DNA of 64,000 nucleotides from Tetracentron sinense (GCA_015143295.1 CM026570.1:28004754-28068753); one strand, 5' to 3'; positions 1-10,256 are shown, counted from the stretch's first letter. The notes: generated by a model not told the origin, from the letters alone. Numbers and translations are program-made.

Positions 1-2591
1 TCACTTTGCACTGCAAAATCCTTACTGCCATCACGAACCGACTTGTCTCTATAGGCCAGTAGTTCGGCATCCAACTCTTGTAATTCTCAGATCATGGCCC
101 ATATGTAAGGCCTAACTGTGACATTAGCCATCACTGGCCCAGAGGTAGGAAGGCTGAAACTAATATCAAGGTTAGAAACATCTTCCAACAACTTCCACTC
201 TTGCACCATCATGTGTGCTACAAGTCCAGTGGACTTCCTGCTCAAAGCATCTGCCACTACATTAGCCTTGCCCGGATGGTACTGGATCGAACCCTCATAG
301 TCCTTCAAGAATTCCATCCATCGGCGCTGTCGCATATTCAACTCTTTTTGGGAAAATAGGTATTTTAAGCTTTTATGATCCGTGAAAATATCAAACTCTT
401 CCCCATAAAGGTAATGCCGCCAAATCTTTAATGCAAAAAACCACCGCGGCCAACTCCAAATCGTGAGTAGGATAGTTCTTTTCATGCTCTTTTAATTGCC
501 GGGAAGCGTAGGCGATGACATTCCCGCGCTGCATAAGAACACATCCTAGCCTAACATTCAAGGCATCACTGTAAACCACGAAACCTCAACTCCCAGACGA
601 CACTGTGAGAATGGGGGCAGTAGTAAGCCTCTTCTTCAACTCCGTGAAGCTCGCTTCACACTTATCGCTCCAAGTGAACTTAGCATTTTTCCGTGTCAAA
701 TACGTGAGCGGTGCCGCTAAGCTGGAGAATCCCTCTACGAATCTCCTATAGTATCCTGCTAAACCGAGGAAGCTGCGTATCTCGGTAACACTTTGGGTCT
801 CTCCCATTTCATCACCGCTTCTATCTTTGCTGGGTCTACTGAAATACCCTCGACAGATACTACGTGGCCAAGGAACGCCACCTTCTCCAACCAAAATTTG
901 CACTTACTCAACTTGGCGTATAGTTTATGCTCTCGAAGAGTCTCAAGTGTAGGGCGAAGATCTCGATCATGATCCTCCCTGGTCGGAGAATATACTAAGA
1001 TGTCATCGACAAAGACGATAACACATTTGTCGAGATAAGGCTTGAATACCCGGTTCATCAAATCCATGAACGCCGCCGGTGCATTTGTTAGACCAAAAGG
1101 CATAACTAGGAACTCGTAGTGCCCGTACCGAGTCCTAAAGGCAGTCTTTGGCACATCTTCGGCCTTGATCTTCAACTGATGATAGCCGGACCGCAAATCA
1201 ATCTTGGAGAAGAACCTTGCTCCTTTCAATTGGTCGAACAAATCATCTATTCTTGGCAAGGGGTATCGATTCTTGATGGTGACTTTGTTCAACTGTCTAT
1301 AGTCGATGCACATCCTCATCGACCCATCCTTCTTCTTCACAAAGAGTACCGGTGCTCCCCACGGTGACACACTTGGTTGGATGAAACCAAGCCGTTGCAA
1401 CTCTTCTATCTGCTCCTTTAATTCCTTCAGTGCAATAGGGGCCATCCTGTACGGACCCTTAGAAATTGGAGCCATTCCAGGAGCAAGCTCTATTGCAAAT
1501 TCTATCTCCCTATCTGGAGGTAACCCTAGTAATTCCTCGGGAAACACATCCAAATACTCACTCACAACCGGTATGGCTGAGGAGTCTCGTGCCTCCGGAT
1601 TTGCAAGACTTAGAGCTGCTAGACAGGCTATATCTCTCCTCCGAAGTCCATGAAAGTGGAATGGCTTGACGCCTTCTGGCTTGAACTCACCATCTTCTCA
1701 AAACAAGCCACATGCCCGTGGTGTGCAGCTAGCCAATTCATCCCGAGAATAACATCGAGTCCAAGTCCTGGAACTCAAGGATGATTAGATCATCGGCAAT
1801 TCATACTGCCCGACTTGAACTATACAATTCCGATATCCTCGGTCTGTGTCAACTGACTTGCCAGCAGAGTCGAAATGGTTAACCATCGTGACGTAGGCGA
1901 CTCGGCTTAGACTCAAAACCTTTGGCAAAGCTTGGCGATAGCAAAAGAATGTATCGATCCCGTGTCGATCAACACACGAGCTAGACACTCGTTCACTAGC
2001 ATACGCCTGTGCATTGTAATTAACTACATCAGCGGGTTTCAGCAACATACATAGAGTATAGGTAGCATGACATACAAGTGATTATACGTATACTTATAGC
2101 ACTCATCATTTCATACTTGAACACTTTAGAAATTCTCGCGTACCTTGCACAACATCGTCTGATGCCTGTGCGTCCCATTCTGTAAGGCAAAAGACCCGGC
2201 CTCTGTTTGCCTGGCGAGGCTGCTGTGTGGTCTGAGTGGGCCGTGCGGGTCTAGATGCCGAAGCTTGTGAAGACCCCTGGCTGAGAAGTCTGCCGAACTG
2301 GGGGCCTGCTCCCCTGAGGCTGAGCCCATGACTGTCGGTGTGGGGAAATCTTTAATCTTAATTATGTGCGCCCTGCTCGCCCAGAATGGAACATCATCCC
2401 GTGCTCTCGACACTCTTCCAGCTGGGTTGTCTCCGACAACAATCGGGCAACACTCTGCTCTAAAGGATGAGAGGGTGACGGGTACATATTGGTGTTGAGA
2501 AAAAGCGGGGCGAGGTGCCTATGAAGTAGTCGGGCGAGGCACGAGTGGGCAAACCGAAGACCTTTGGTCTGGTGTAGGCCTAGGAGGTGGG
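1..2591 (-). pseudogene. gag-pol remnant of gypsy element A
   Basis: Parts read on the minus strand, right to left. A gag C-terminal region rich in Pro, Ser and Gln lies at about 2110-2591. A retroviral-type aspartic protease with an LIDTGS motif lies at about 1700-2040. A reverse transcriptase lies at about 760-1565, with [11 protein letters not shown], the MPFGLTNAP block and the FVDDILVYS catalytic box near 1000. RNase H is at about 90-590, with a [11 protein letters not shown] block. The order PR-RT-RH is that of Ty3/gypsy. The products would have acted in a cytoplasmic virus-like particle. The reading frame is decayed, so this is a fossil rather than a working gene. Confidence 0.85.
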
Positions 2592-2691
2592 NNNNNNNNN
2601 NNNNNNNNNNNNNNNNNNNNNNNNNNNNNNNNNNNNNNNNNNNNNNNNNNNNNNNNNNNNNNNNNNNNNNNNNNNNNNNNNNNNNNNNNNN
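2592..2691. other. Assembly gap of 100 N
   Basis: There are exactly 100 N, the usual placeholder for a gap of unknown size. It sits between the gag remnant and the 5' LTR of element A, where the LTR end, primer-binding site and gag start would be expected. The missing parts may therefore be unassembled rather than absent. Confidence 0.98.
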
Positions 2692-2948
2692 GACGACTAA
2701 TCATGGTACATGACTTGCTTGACAAACCAACCAGCAAAAACCCACAGAGCATATACAATAGAGGACATTATAGCGGAAACATGACCATAAAGCACAGCGG
2801 AAGTCTACCAAACCTCTATGTATATACATACGAAAATCCAAGTTTATACAAAAAGTAGCCAAAAGAAAGTGCAGACAGACCCGCCAAAATACATGAATGT
2901 ATATCTCTCATCTCACCCACAGCTAATCCACTCAGAATCTAACACCAC

Positions 2949-3068
2949 CTACTGATAACCCTCTACGGGAGGTTCCTCCAAAGGTTCCTCGATGTACTCC
3001 TCTTCCACCCATGGACCAGGAGCACAAACATCAAATGGAGCAGCAGCTCCCTCATAACCTGCCGACAT
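2949..3068 (-). CDS. Conserved short acidic ORF in LTR of element A
   Basis: A 39-codon open frame starts at an ATG 11 bases after the 19-bp inverted repeat. It begins MSAG, has PFDVC, then PWVEEEY, then a run rich in Glu and Pro. The same frame, with the same MSAG start and PWVEEEY core, occurs in the LTRs of B, E and the solo LTR, and in altered form in D. The DNA between copies differs largely at third codon positions (for example the three Glu codons), which suggests selection on the peptide. No known domain is recognised. In the genomic RNA it would be an upstream ORF ahead of gag. It could instead mark an RNA structure; function unknown. Confidence 0.5.
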   Translation of the reverse strand: MSAGYEGAAAPFDVCAPGPWVEEEYIEEPLEEPPVEGYQ

Positions 3069-3436
3069 AAGAAGTACGGCTGAGCATGGAATACTCAGCG
3101 GGTACTAAATACTAACCAACAATTATAGCATAAAAATGGCAATGCATAAATCAGGAGCAATTCATATATGTTAGACGGAAACAATTCATATCATACAAGG
3201 AAGTAAAATAATTTATAATCATGCTTGTATTTCGTAGAAAGCCGATAAAACCTCTTGAAAACATCGTGCACTTGACTTGACTTAAAGTACCATTTTCATG
3301 CTTGAAAACCCATCTTGTCTATCTTGCTTGACTCTTGTATGTCGTGTCACGTCATGCATGTCATGCGTGCTTGCTTGTGATCATGTAACTTGTGAGATAC
3401 ACTTGTTAGATGTCCTTGTGAGATGCGCTTGAGAGG

Positions 3437-3566
3437 GAAGGGAGACCCTTCTTTATGCAATGCACTTGCGAGGGAAGGGAGACCCTTCTTCATGATATGT
3501 ATGTACTTGCGAGGGAAGGGATGCCCTTCTTCATGATATGCACTTGTGAGTGAGGGGAGACCCCTC
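3437..3566 (-). repeat. Tandem hairpin units in LTR of element A
   Basis: Four units of about 38-40 bp each contain a perfect stem with a 3-base loop: GAAGGG/CCCTTC at 3437-3451, 3474-3488 and 3515-3529, and GAGGGG/CCCCTC at 3552-3566. The last differs from the others by a paired change that keeps the stem. The array holds the same place in the LTR as the 69-bp arrays of B, D and E. Confidence 0.75.
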
Positions 3567-4225
3567 GTGGAATGTTGGTTCTTCTCTTCTTGTGAAAAGC
3601 GAGGTAAAACATATCGTAGGATATGTCCCACCTCTAACCGTGTTCTTGAAAACCTCGATAAACCATGTCATGCATGCCGTGCTCGTGGGAACCGTGTGCA
3701 TACTTGTATTTAAATTTAAATATGACATTTGGGAAATTTCACAACACATATATCATCAACGATTGAGCATGTAATATTCATATCATTTCGGGAAAGCAGG
3801 AAACACACTATCATAGGCCCTAGCAATATTCAGAATTTATTAGGCATGCATTCACCAATTTACAGCTCACTTTATTCACCTTGGCATTTCATCAAACATG
3901 GTGTGTTCATTATGGATTTACCCTACAACATGCTTTTCTAGATGGGTTTTACTCAAATCATACATGTATGTTCATTACTTGGAACAATGCCCTTCCCCAT
4001 TTGTTCATCACACACAACCATTGGCATCCAGTCGCCCATTCCATCTCCATTCACCATTCACACCCATCCATCTCATAGCACATGTGTAAATAAAGGAAAA
4101 TAAAGAGAAATGAAGGGAAAGGAGGAACTATAACTAGGAGGGTAGTAAAAAGTACCGACCTTGAAGAAATGAGGAAGAAATCCCTCTTCCAAACGACTGT
4201 GAGTTGCTGCCCTAGCTTGGAACAC

Positions 4226-5310
4226 GAGTTGAAATGTCAGAAATGTTCCTTTTTGAAAGACGAATCCAACGCAAGTTGAATCGTCGAAATCCGACGAGCG
4301 AGTCAAAAGATATGGTCAAAACAGTTCTAACTTGCAGAGCACCGATCGCTCGGTCCATTCAGCGATCGATCGGTCCAAAACCGATCGATCGGTAGCTACC
4401 GACTGGTCAAAAATTTTGTATGGGGAAATTTTCCAGAGAGCAGATTTTTGATCGGTCGCTCGGTCAGAACACCGATCTCTCGGTAGGCAACCGATCGATC
4501 GGTCATAACCACCGATCGGTCGGTCTTCGCATTTTTGCATAAATTTCAGTAAGGGCATTTTCGTCTTTCGGGTGTTAAACCCTTACTTCATAAGGCTTGC
4601 CCGAGCCTTTAGGGCTTATTCAACATACTTAGAGGGTTTTTGAGAGTTAGAGAGAGAGGAGAAGGGGATTTGCACCTAGGGTTTCCATTGGAGAAGGAAA
4701 CAAAAGGTTTGACAACCCTAGATCATCATCAAACTTTGATTTCTTCAAGTTCAAGGCTCAAGCTCATGGGGGATCTCGTTCTCAAGCTAGGGCAGCATTC
4801 TCTAAGGTATTTCAAGACGGTTTCCTTCCCACTCAAGCCTTCTTCAAGCAAGAGTCCTTCTTCTTGCAAGTTAGAGCTCCAATCAAGGTTTACAACCAAG
4901 ATCAAGCCTTGATTCAAGGTTAGTACATTACCCTAGCAATAATCTAGGTTCTATATGGAATGTGATCCTTGTTATTAGGTTTCTTCTTTAGGAAATGTAC
5001 TATCTCTAATGAACATCTCTAATGAACATAAACAAGATAAGGAAGAATGGTATGGATGTTTGGATGGGTATGGATTGAAGCGATTGGATGCCGAAGGAAT
5101 GATGTATGATGTGTAGGGTGTGAATTGGAAAATGGAGGATGGGCATTGTACAAATAATAAACTTACCCTTGTGTGATTGAATGAAAAATATACATAAAAA
5201 GGAAGAAGATGAACTACTAAGGAACAATGTATGTTATGTGTTTGACAAAATGCCGAATCTATAAAATCATGACTTACGGGAAGAAAATGCTTTAAATACT
5301 CAAATGCGAT
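4226..5310 (+). repeat. Gypsy E 3' LTR, first part
   Basis: This is a plus-strand LTR segment that matches the minus-strand LTR at 44630-46972, with roughly 4 percent mismatches by eye over the first 400 bases. It starts about 110 bases inside the LTR, directly against the opposite-strand LTR of element A, and stops where copia element G begins. The rest of the LTR resumes at 22240. It contains a cluster of CCGATCGATCGG-like palindromes at about 4340-4534 and the conserved 'gattcaaggttagtac' block near 4911-4925. Confidence 0.85.
4340..4534 (+). promoter_or_regulatory. CCGATCGATCGG palindrome cluster in U3 (E)
   Basis: About eight copies of a 12-bp palindrome CCGATCGATCGG or one-base variants lie in under 200 bp. 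The same cluster lies 150-350 bp from the start of the LTRs of B (7419-7604, 16753-16938), D (about 54150-54340, 60630-60820) and E 5' (about 46595-46760, minus), and in the solo LTR at 10018-10206. The position upstream of the presumed transcription start suggests a regulatory or methylation-rich U3 block. The role is inferred only from place and conservation. Confidence 0.55.
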
Positions 5311-7025
5311 TCATAAACCCAATTCTTGGTGCTGAGATAAATTGAGATAAATTTATGGGATTACAAGATATGATCTTCGACAAACTCCCGCAGTCCCTTA
5401 ATATGGTTATGTTGAATAAGTAGGAAATCAGATTGTCTGAAATCCCACATGTTGCATATGGCTAATAACCTTTGAAGAGTTCAATGCTACTTGCAAAGAT
5501 GTTCAAAAGAATTTGATTTTCTAAATCCCGAGCATTTATGCAAAGGAAAGAAATCCAAGATTTTCCATTGGAAAGGTATTCTAGTAGTATGGACAAAGGC
5601 TTTTCTGAGAAGAAAGGAAAGTATAAGGATTGTGCTTCATAGTGAAGCAATTGGTCATTGGATACAGGACAAACCTTTGGAAGGATTGTCCAGCTTGTAT
5701 ACTCATCAAATCCAACTTAATTGTTAGAACCTCTAGCTCCTAATGCTTGGTATGATCTTGCATAAGTGCAATAGTTGCATGTTTGTTAAGGAGAATGAGA
5801 AATTTAAGTAGATAAAACTTCTACTTGGGAATGGGACAAAAGTTGGATGATCGTAATTATATGAATCTTCCATTAAGAGGTAGCTAACTTTATTTCACCT
5901 TCTTTGAAAATTTCAAGGAATTCCGCACTGAAATAAAGAAACAGCTAGGTAAGTCTTCCATGATTGAGAAGAGTACCTCTTAATAGAAATTTCATAATTT
6001 ACTCTCATTACTTCTTGTCTCAGATAATTCCCAGAACAAACCATAGCATGATGGTGTTGTTAAATCGAATTATATTGGATATGATTTGATAGAAGATGAG
6101 CTTGGGATTCGCATTAGAGACATTTAGTCTCTATTCCTGGATAACAAAAGATATTTGTAAACAGGAATACAAGTTTCCTAGTAGAGAAACTGAATCTAGA
6201 ATTGTTCTAGAAGCGGAAGCCCAATAGACCGATAATTATGAGAATTGATAAAGATCAACTCTCTACTCTCACTATACCTGAATAGTACACTAGAATCCAC
6301 AGGTCTCAGAATCTGTAGTTGAACTTACTTTTATTCTGATGAAGTAATCAAACTGTTTGATTTTCATCTAAGAATGAAAGTATCCTTTGTGTACAAATTG
6401 GTTAGTGGGAGCATAATTACTTTCCTGGCTCTATGCAAAGATAATATTCTTTTCATTGCAAATGAAGTATGAATATTATTCTTCTCTTAGATTTGATCTA
6501 GCAATTTTGCAATGAATGACAAAAAATTTGACGTCATGTTTTCTTAGTCCTAAATGGTTTAGAAAAAAAAGGAAAATGATATTGTTATTCTCCCAATAAC
6601 AATGATGTTTTTGTGCAAGTAAGATTCTAAGAAAAGAGTTTCTACCTTTATGGAATGGAATCAGTTTCTCTTAGATATGTGATATATTGAGAAAGTATAC
6701 TTGTACTAGACTGGATATTCATCACATGTTGATGTGATAAGATATTGGTTGGATTAGTGTGGAGCATTGCATAATGGTAAAGCACAAGCATGTTAACTTC
6801 TGAAAATGACTGTTGGACAGTATCATTTTTGTTTAGTCTTTTAAGACTATGGTTATTGATAATAAATTTGCAAGAGTTGCAAGTGTTATTGCATCACTAC
6901 AATAGTTGTGGTAAAGCAGACATGACAGACCCATACATATTAAGTTATGTCTCAATTGGTGTTTGAGAAACATCACTGAGAAGATGGGCATTACATCTAA
7001 TTGGCTTAGAGTGCAAGTGGGAGAT
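5311..7025 (+). pseudogene. Decayed copia pol tail of element G
   Basis: Short stretches resemble Ty1/copia polyprotein. An integrase-like FKEFRTEIKKQLGKS block is near 5905-5955. A reverse-transcriptase-like stretch (KLVSGSIITFLALC, followed by a degenerate copy of the catalytic box) is near 6390-6470. At the end, the 'caagtgggagattgttgg' block is typical of the copia pol/LTR junction. The span is far too short for a whole copia gag-pol of about 4 kb. The same remnants occur in F (35414-37127), so the decay predates both insertions. Assignment rests on these few motifs. Confidence 0.6.
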
Positions 7026-8581
7026 TGTTGGACATATATGCCCTCGAAAGTCAATAAGAGACTTTTCTATGTTGATTAGATAAGCATCATATTCACACAA
7101 CCAACTATAAAGGGTATTTAAATTAATTACTGTCTCATATGATGAAGACATAAACTTCCATAGGTAACATTGTAGGAAAACCATGCAAAGGTTGCGAGGA
7201 GATATTGTAGCACCCCAGACATTTTCATCTTTAAATGAATAGGCATTTCGTAGTTAAACGGCCTTCCGCGTAATCTAATTAATAAATAAAAGAGAAATCG
7301 GAAATTCTGAAAAGTCAGAAATGTTCATTTTCGAAAGACGAACCCAACGCAAGTTGAATCGTGGAAATCGGACGAGCGAGTCAAAAGATATGGCCAAAAC
7401 AGTCGGGACCAGCAGAGCACCGATCGCTCGGTCCATGGAGCGATCGATCGGTCCAAAACCGATCGATCGGAGGCTATCGACTGGTCGAAAAATTTGTATG
7501 GGGAGAATTTCCAGAGAGTGAGTTTTTGACCGGTCGATCGGTCAATAACACCGATCGCTCGGTAGGCAACCGATCGATCGGTCATAACCACCGATCACTT
7601 GGTCTTCGTGTTTTTCAGAATTTTCATTAAGGGCTTTTTCATCTTTTGGGGTTTAAACCCTTACCCATAAGGGCTTGCCCGAGCCTTTAGGGCTTCATTC
7701 ACAGCACTTAAGGGATTTTGAGAGATAGAGAGAAAGGAGAAGGGGATTTGCAACTAGGGTTTTCCATTGGAGAAGGAATCAAAGGGGTTTAAGAACCCTA
7801 GCTCACCCAACTCGTTTTGCTTCAAGTTCAAGGCTCAAGCTCGTGTGGGGTTCCCTTCTCAAGCTAGGGCAGCACTCTCTACGGTATTTTCAAGATGGTT
7901 TCCTACCCAATCAAATATAGTTTGAGTAAGGGCTTTCTTCTTCCAAGTTGGAGTTTAAATCAAGGTCTACACCAAGATCAAGCTTCGATTCAAGGTTAGT
8001 ACACTCTACTAACTTTCTTTAGCAATAATCTAGTTTTTCCCCTTTGACATTATGATGTTGGTCTTGTATCTTCCCTTACTTGAAATGTGCTATACTTCCT
8101 AAACCTAAACAAGATAAATGTGAATGTGGGGTTGTATGTATGAATGGTGGATGTAGAGGCGATTGGATGCCGTTGGACGTGGTGAAATGTGGGTATGGAA
8201 AATGGTGGAAGGGCACTCTATGAATAATGAACATACTTGAATGTTGTGTTGGAAATTTATGCGCTAAAAAGGGGAAATAAAACTACTAAAATGTTACACA
8301 CCGGATGTTTGATAATATGCCTAAACCAAGAATAAATGAAATTGATAAAGGAAATGGATGTAAGCTTGATGTAATTATTCTTGTAAATGATGACTTGACC
8401 AAATGCCATGTTGATCACCTAAATGCTTACATGTTATACTATGAATTGAAATATGATGTGATATCCCTTTTGTTACACGTGTCCCCATGATTGTCACTAT
8501 TGGCACGCACACGAGTACACATGCATGCATGAAACCGGGTTTTCCAAGATTGTATTTATACATGTTGAATCAACAACAAAA

Positions 8582-8850
8582 CAAGAACATGACAAGGAGG
8601 TTGGTAGCCCAAGGAAGGGTGCTAGCCTCTGGCTCACAAGAGAAATGGAACAAGAACATGACAAGGAGGTTGGTAGCCCAAGGAAAGGTGCTAGCCTCTG
8701 GCTCACAAGAGAAATGGAACAAGAACATGACAAGGAGGTTGGTAGCCCAAGGAAGGGTGCTAGCTTCTGGCTCACAAGAGAAATGGAACAAGAACATGAC
8801 AAGGAGGTTGGTAGCCTAAGGAAGGGTGCTAGCCTCTGGCTCACAAGTAT
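8582..8850 (+). repeat. 69-bp tandem hairpin array in B 5' LTR
   Basis: Four copies are spaced 69 bp apart (unit starts 8582, 8651, 8720, 8789). Each holds GAGGTTGGTAGCCC followed by GGGTGCTAGCCTC, which can pair as an imperfect stem. The same array lies at 17916-18184 in the 3' LTR. Confidence 0.85.
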
Positions 8851-9093
8851 ACAAGTCAAGAACAAATCAAGACATGAAATACAGGACAAGACACGACACA
8901 CATACATGATTTGACCGAGACACGAAAAAGGTTTCCGAGACATGAGTTTTACCGAGGTTTTTGCATTCATACACGCATGTCAAGATATGGCTATGTATCT
9001 TATGCTTTCACTATTGCTTTAAATTAATATCTTGTATTGCTCACTGTTGTTATGCTTTCGCTATTGTTATGGTTAGCTTGTAGTTTGTACTCG

Positions 9094-9112
9094 CTGAGTA
9101 TTCCATGCTCAG
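9094..9112 (+). promoter_or_regulatory. Invariant 19-bp inverted repeat CTGAGTATTCCATGCTCAG
   Basis: An imperfect palindrome (CTGAG...CTCAG) is identical in every gypsy LTR of the window: 3080-3098 (minus), 9094-9112, 11184-11202, 18428-18446, 22594-22612, 45064-45082 (minus), 55740-55758 and 62219-62237. The surrounding sequence is far less conserved between subfamilies. It lies 10-11 bases before the short ORF in A, B, D and E, and in those except A its internal ATG is in frame with that ORF. Its role is unknown; a translation, packaging or dimer signal is possible. Confidence 0.7.
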
Positions 9113-9122
9113 CCGTACTTTT

Positions 9123-9263
9123 ATGTCGGCAGGTACTGTGGATGTCCTCGACCCCGAGCCTTGGGTCGAGGAGGAGTATGTAGAGGAGAGGGAGCCACCT
9201 ATCCCATGGCAGTCTCTGGAGGATGGGGACTTGGAGGTGTGGCCATACCTCGACCACTGTTGA
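9123..9263 (+). CDS. Conserved short acidic ORF in B 5' LTR
   Basis: A 46-codon open frame starts MSAG, with PEPWVEEEY at residues 11-19 and DLEVWP near the end (residues 36-41). It is rich in Glu, Asp, Pro and Trp. An alternative in-frame ATG lies 18 bases upstream, inside the 19-bp inverted repeat, giving 52 codons; I prefer the MSAG start because only that one is also in frame in element A. Counterparts occur in A, D, E and the solo LTR. Conservation of the amino acids over diverged DNA suggests coding. I know of no described product. As part of the R-U5 leader it would be read upstream of gag. Confidence 0.55.
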   Translation: MSAGTVDVLDPEPWVEEEYVEEREPPIPWQSLEDGDLEVWPYLDHC

Positions 9264-9546
9264 GAGGAGAGGGTTAGAGAGTTCCTTCTGTATTTTGATA
9301 GGTGGGCATGTCCTCCTTTACTTTGATTGTATTTGGTATATGTTAACTTGGAATACTATTTGGAGTTATAGAAGAAAAGAAAAAGTTGGCTTATGCTTCT
9401 GCACTTATGTTTAGTTTCCACGCTCTGATTATCATTGTATTATATTATGTTTAGCCTCTTGCATTACAGGATGGTTTGACAGGTACACGTAGTCACCTCT
9501 AAAGTATCCCTTAACTCCTAGGGGGTATTTTGGGGCGCGACAGAGG

Positions 9547-9558
9547 TGGTATCAGAGC
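9547..9558 (+). other. Primer-binding site of B (tRNA-iMet)
   Basis: TGGTATCAGAGC lies four bases after the LTR end. It is complementary to the 3' end of plant initiator methionine tRNA, the usual primer of these elements. Confidence 0.92.
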
Positions 9559-10256
9559 CCTAGGCATTAGAGTCCCTAGGGTCGCATAGTACTAGAGACC
9601 ATGATTGAACAAGGCATTAGTTGTATTCCAAGTATGGACTAACAAGTTAGTCCTTGTCAAAGTAGGTTGAACTTCAACCGAACATGGAGTCCTACGCTAG
9701 GAACATGGATTGTATGTGATGCCATTGTTGTGTATACCATGTGTGCGTTAATTGTGTTATGCTTATTAAATATGCTTGATGAATATGTAGAGCCTTGGAA
9801 TTTCATTTCACTAAGAATGAATAGTTTGTGAATAGTGCCCAAGTGTGGTTTTGTACACTTATGGGTCTTATGTTAATATATGTGTTTGGAATTATGGCGT
9901 ATATGTTCCAATGGGTCTATATGTCCTTAGGGAATGTGTTGAAAGCATAAAAGAGTGTTGGAAGTGCATTGGGGAAGATTCGAGTGGTGTAAACAAGGTT
10001 TTTCAGCAAAACAAGGGTCGACCGATCGCTCGGTCATTACCTGCGATCGATCGGTCAACTACCGATCGCTAGATAGCTATCGCACGGTTAACTTTTTTGT
10101 ATGGGGAAAAATTCCAGAGAGTGTGTTTTTGACCGATCTCTCGGTCAAAACACCGATCGACCGGTAAGCCACTGATCGCTCGATCCATACCACCGATCGA
10201 TCGGTCATACGCAGATTTTCTTCATTAAGGGTGTTTAAGACTTTAACCATCACCCT

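Larger units (their letters stand above)
1..4225 (-). mobile_element. Ty3/gypsy chromovirus element A (partial)
   Basis: This is a minus-strand LTR retrotransposon of the Tekay/Del type, continuing past the left window edge. From high to low coordinates it shows part of the 5' LTR (2692-4225), an assembly gap, then gag C-terminal, protease, reverse transcriptase and RNase H parts. Integrase and the 3' LTR lie outside the window. The LTR ends abruptly at 4225 against a head-to-head plus-strand LTR (E), so its own first several hundred bases are missing. Its LTR is clearly diverged from those of B, D and E but keeps the same landmarks: a tandem-repeat array, a 19-bp inverted repeat at 3080-3098 and a short acidic ORF. 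The element is broken, with at least five breaks in the coding part. An old insertion is likely; no LTR pair is visible for dating. Confidence 0.85.
2692..4225 (-). repeat. 5' LTR of gypsy element A (partial)
   Basis: Read on the minus strand this matches the later two thirds of the LTRs of B, D and E. It shows the 'caagctagggcagca' block near 4165, the 'gcgactggatgcca' block near 4030, a tandem-repeat array at 3430-3570, the inverted repeat CTGAGTATTCCATGCTCAG at 3080-3098, and the Tyr-rich tail with repeated 'ttccgct' near 2780. The similarity is patchy, so A belongs to an older or separate subfamily. The first part of the LTR is not present; at 4225 the sequence switches to the opposite-strand LTR of E. 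Confidence 0.8.
7206..9542 (+). repeat. 5' LTR of gypsy B
   Basis: 2337 bp, TG...CA. In order it carries the palindrome cluster (7419-7604), a degenerate TATA-like 'cccataaggg' near 7664 that aligns with the true TATA box of the solo LTR, a purine-rich stretch after the presumed start site, a donor-like CAAG|GTTAGT at 7991, four 69-bp hairpin units (8582-8850), the inverted repeat at 9094-9112 and the short acidic ORF at 9123-9263. It ends 'ggggcgcgaca' immediately before the primer-binding site. Confidence 0.95.

Noticed and set aside
8487-8970. Overlapping open frames on both strands at 8487-8970 (and 17821-18304, 55201-55503, 61680-61982)
   Set aside because: They are by-products of the 69-bp tandem units, whose length is a multiple of three and so keeps any frame open.
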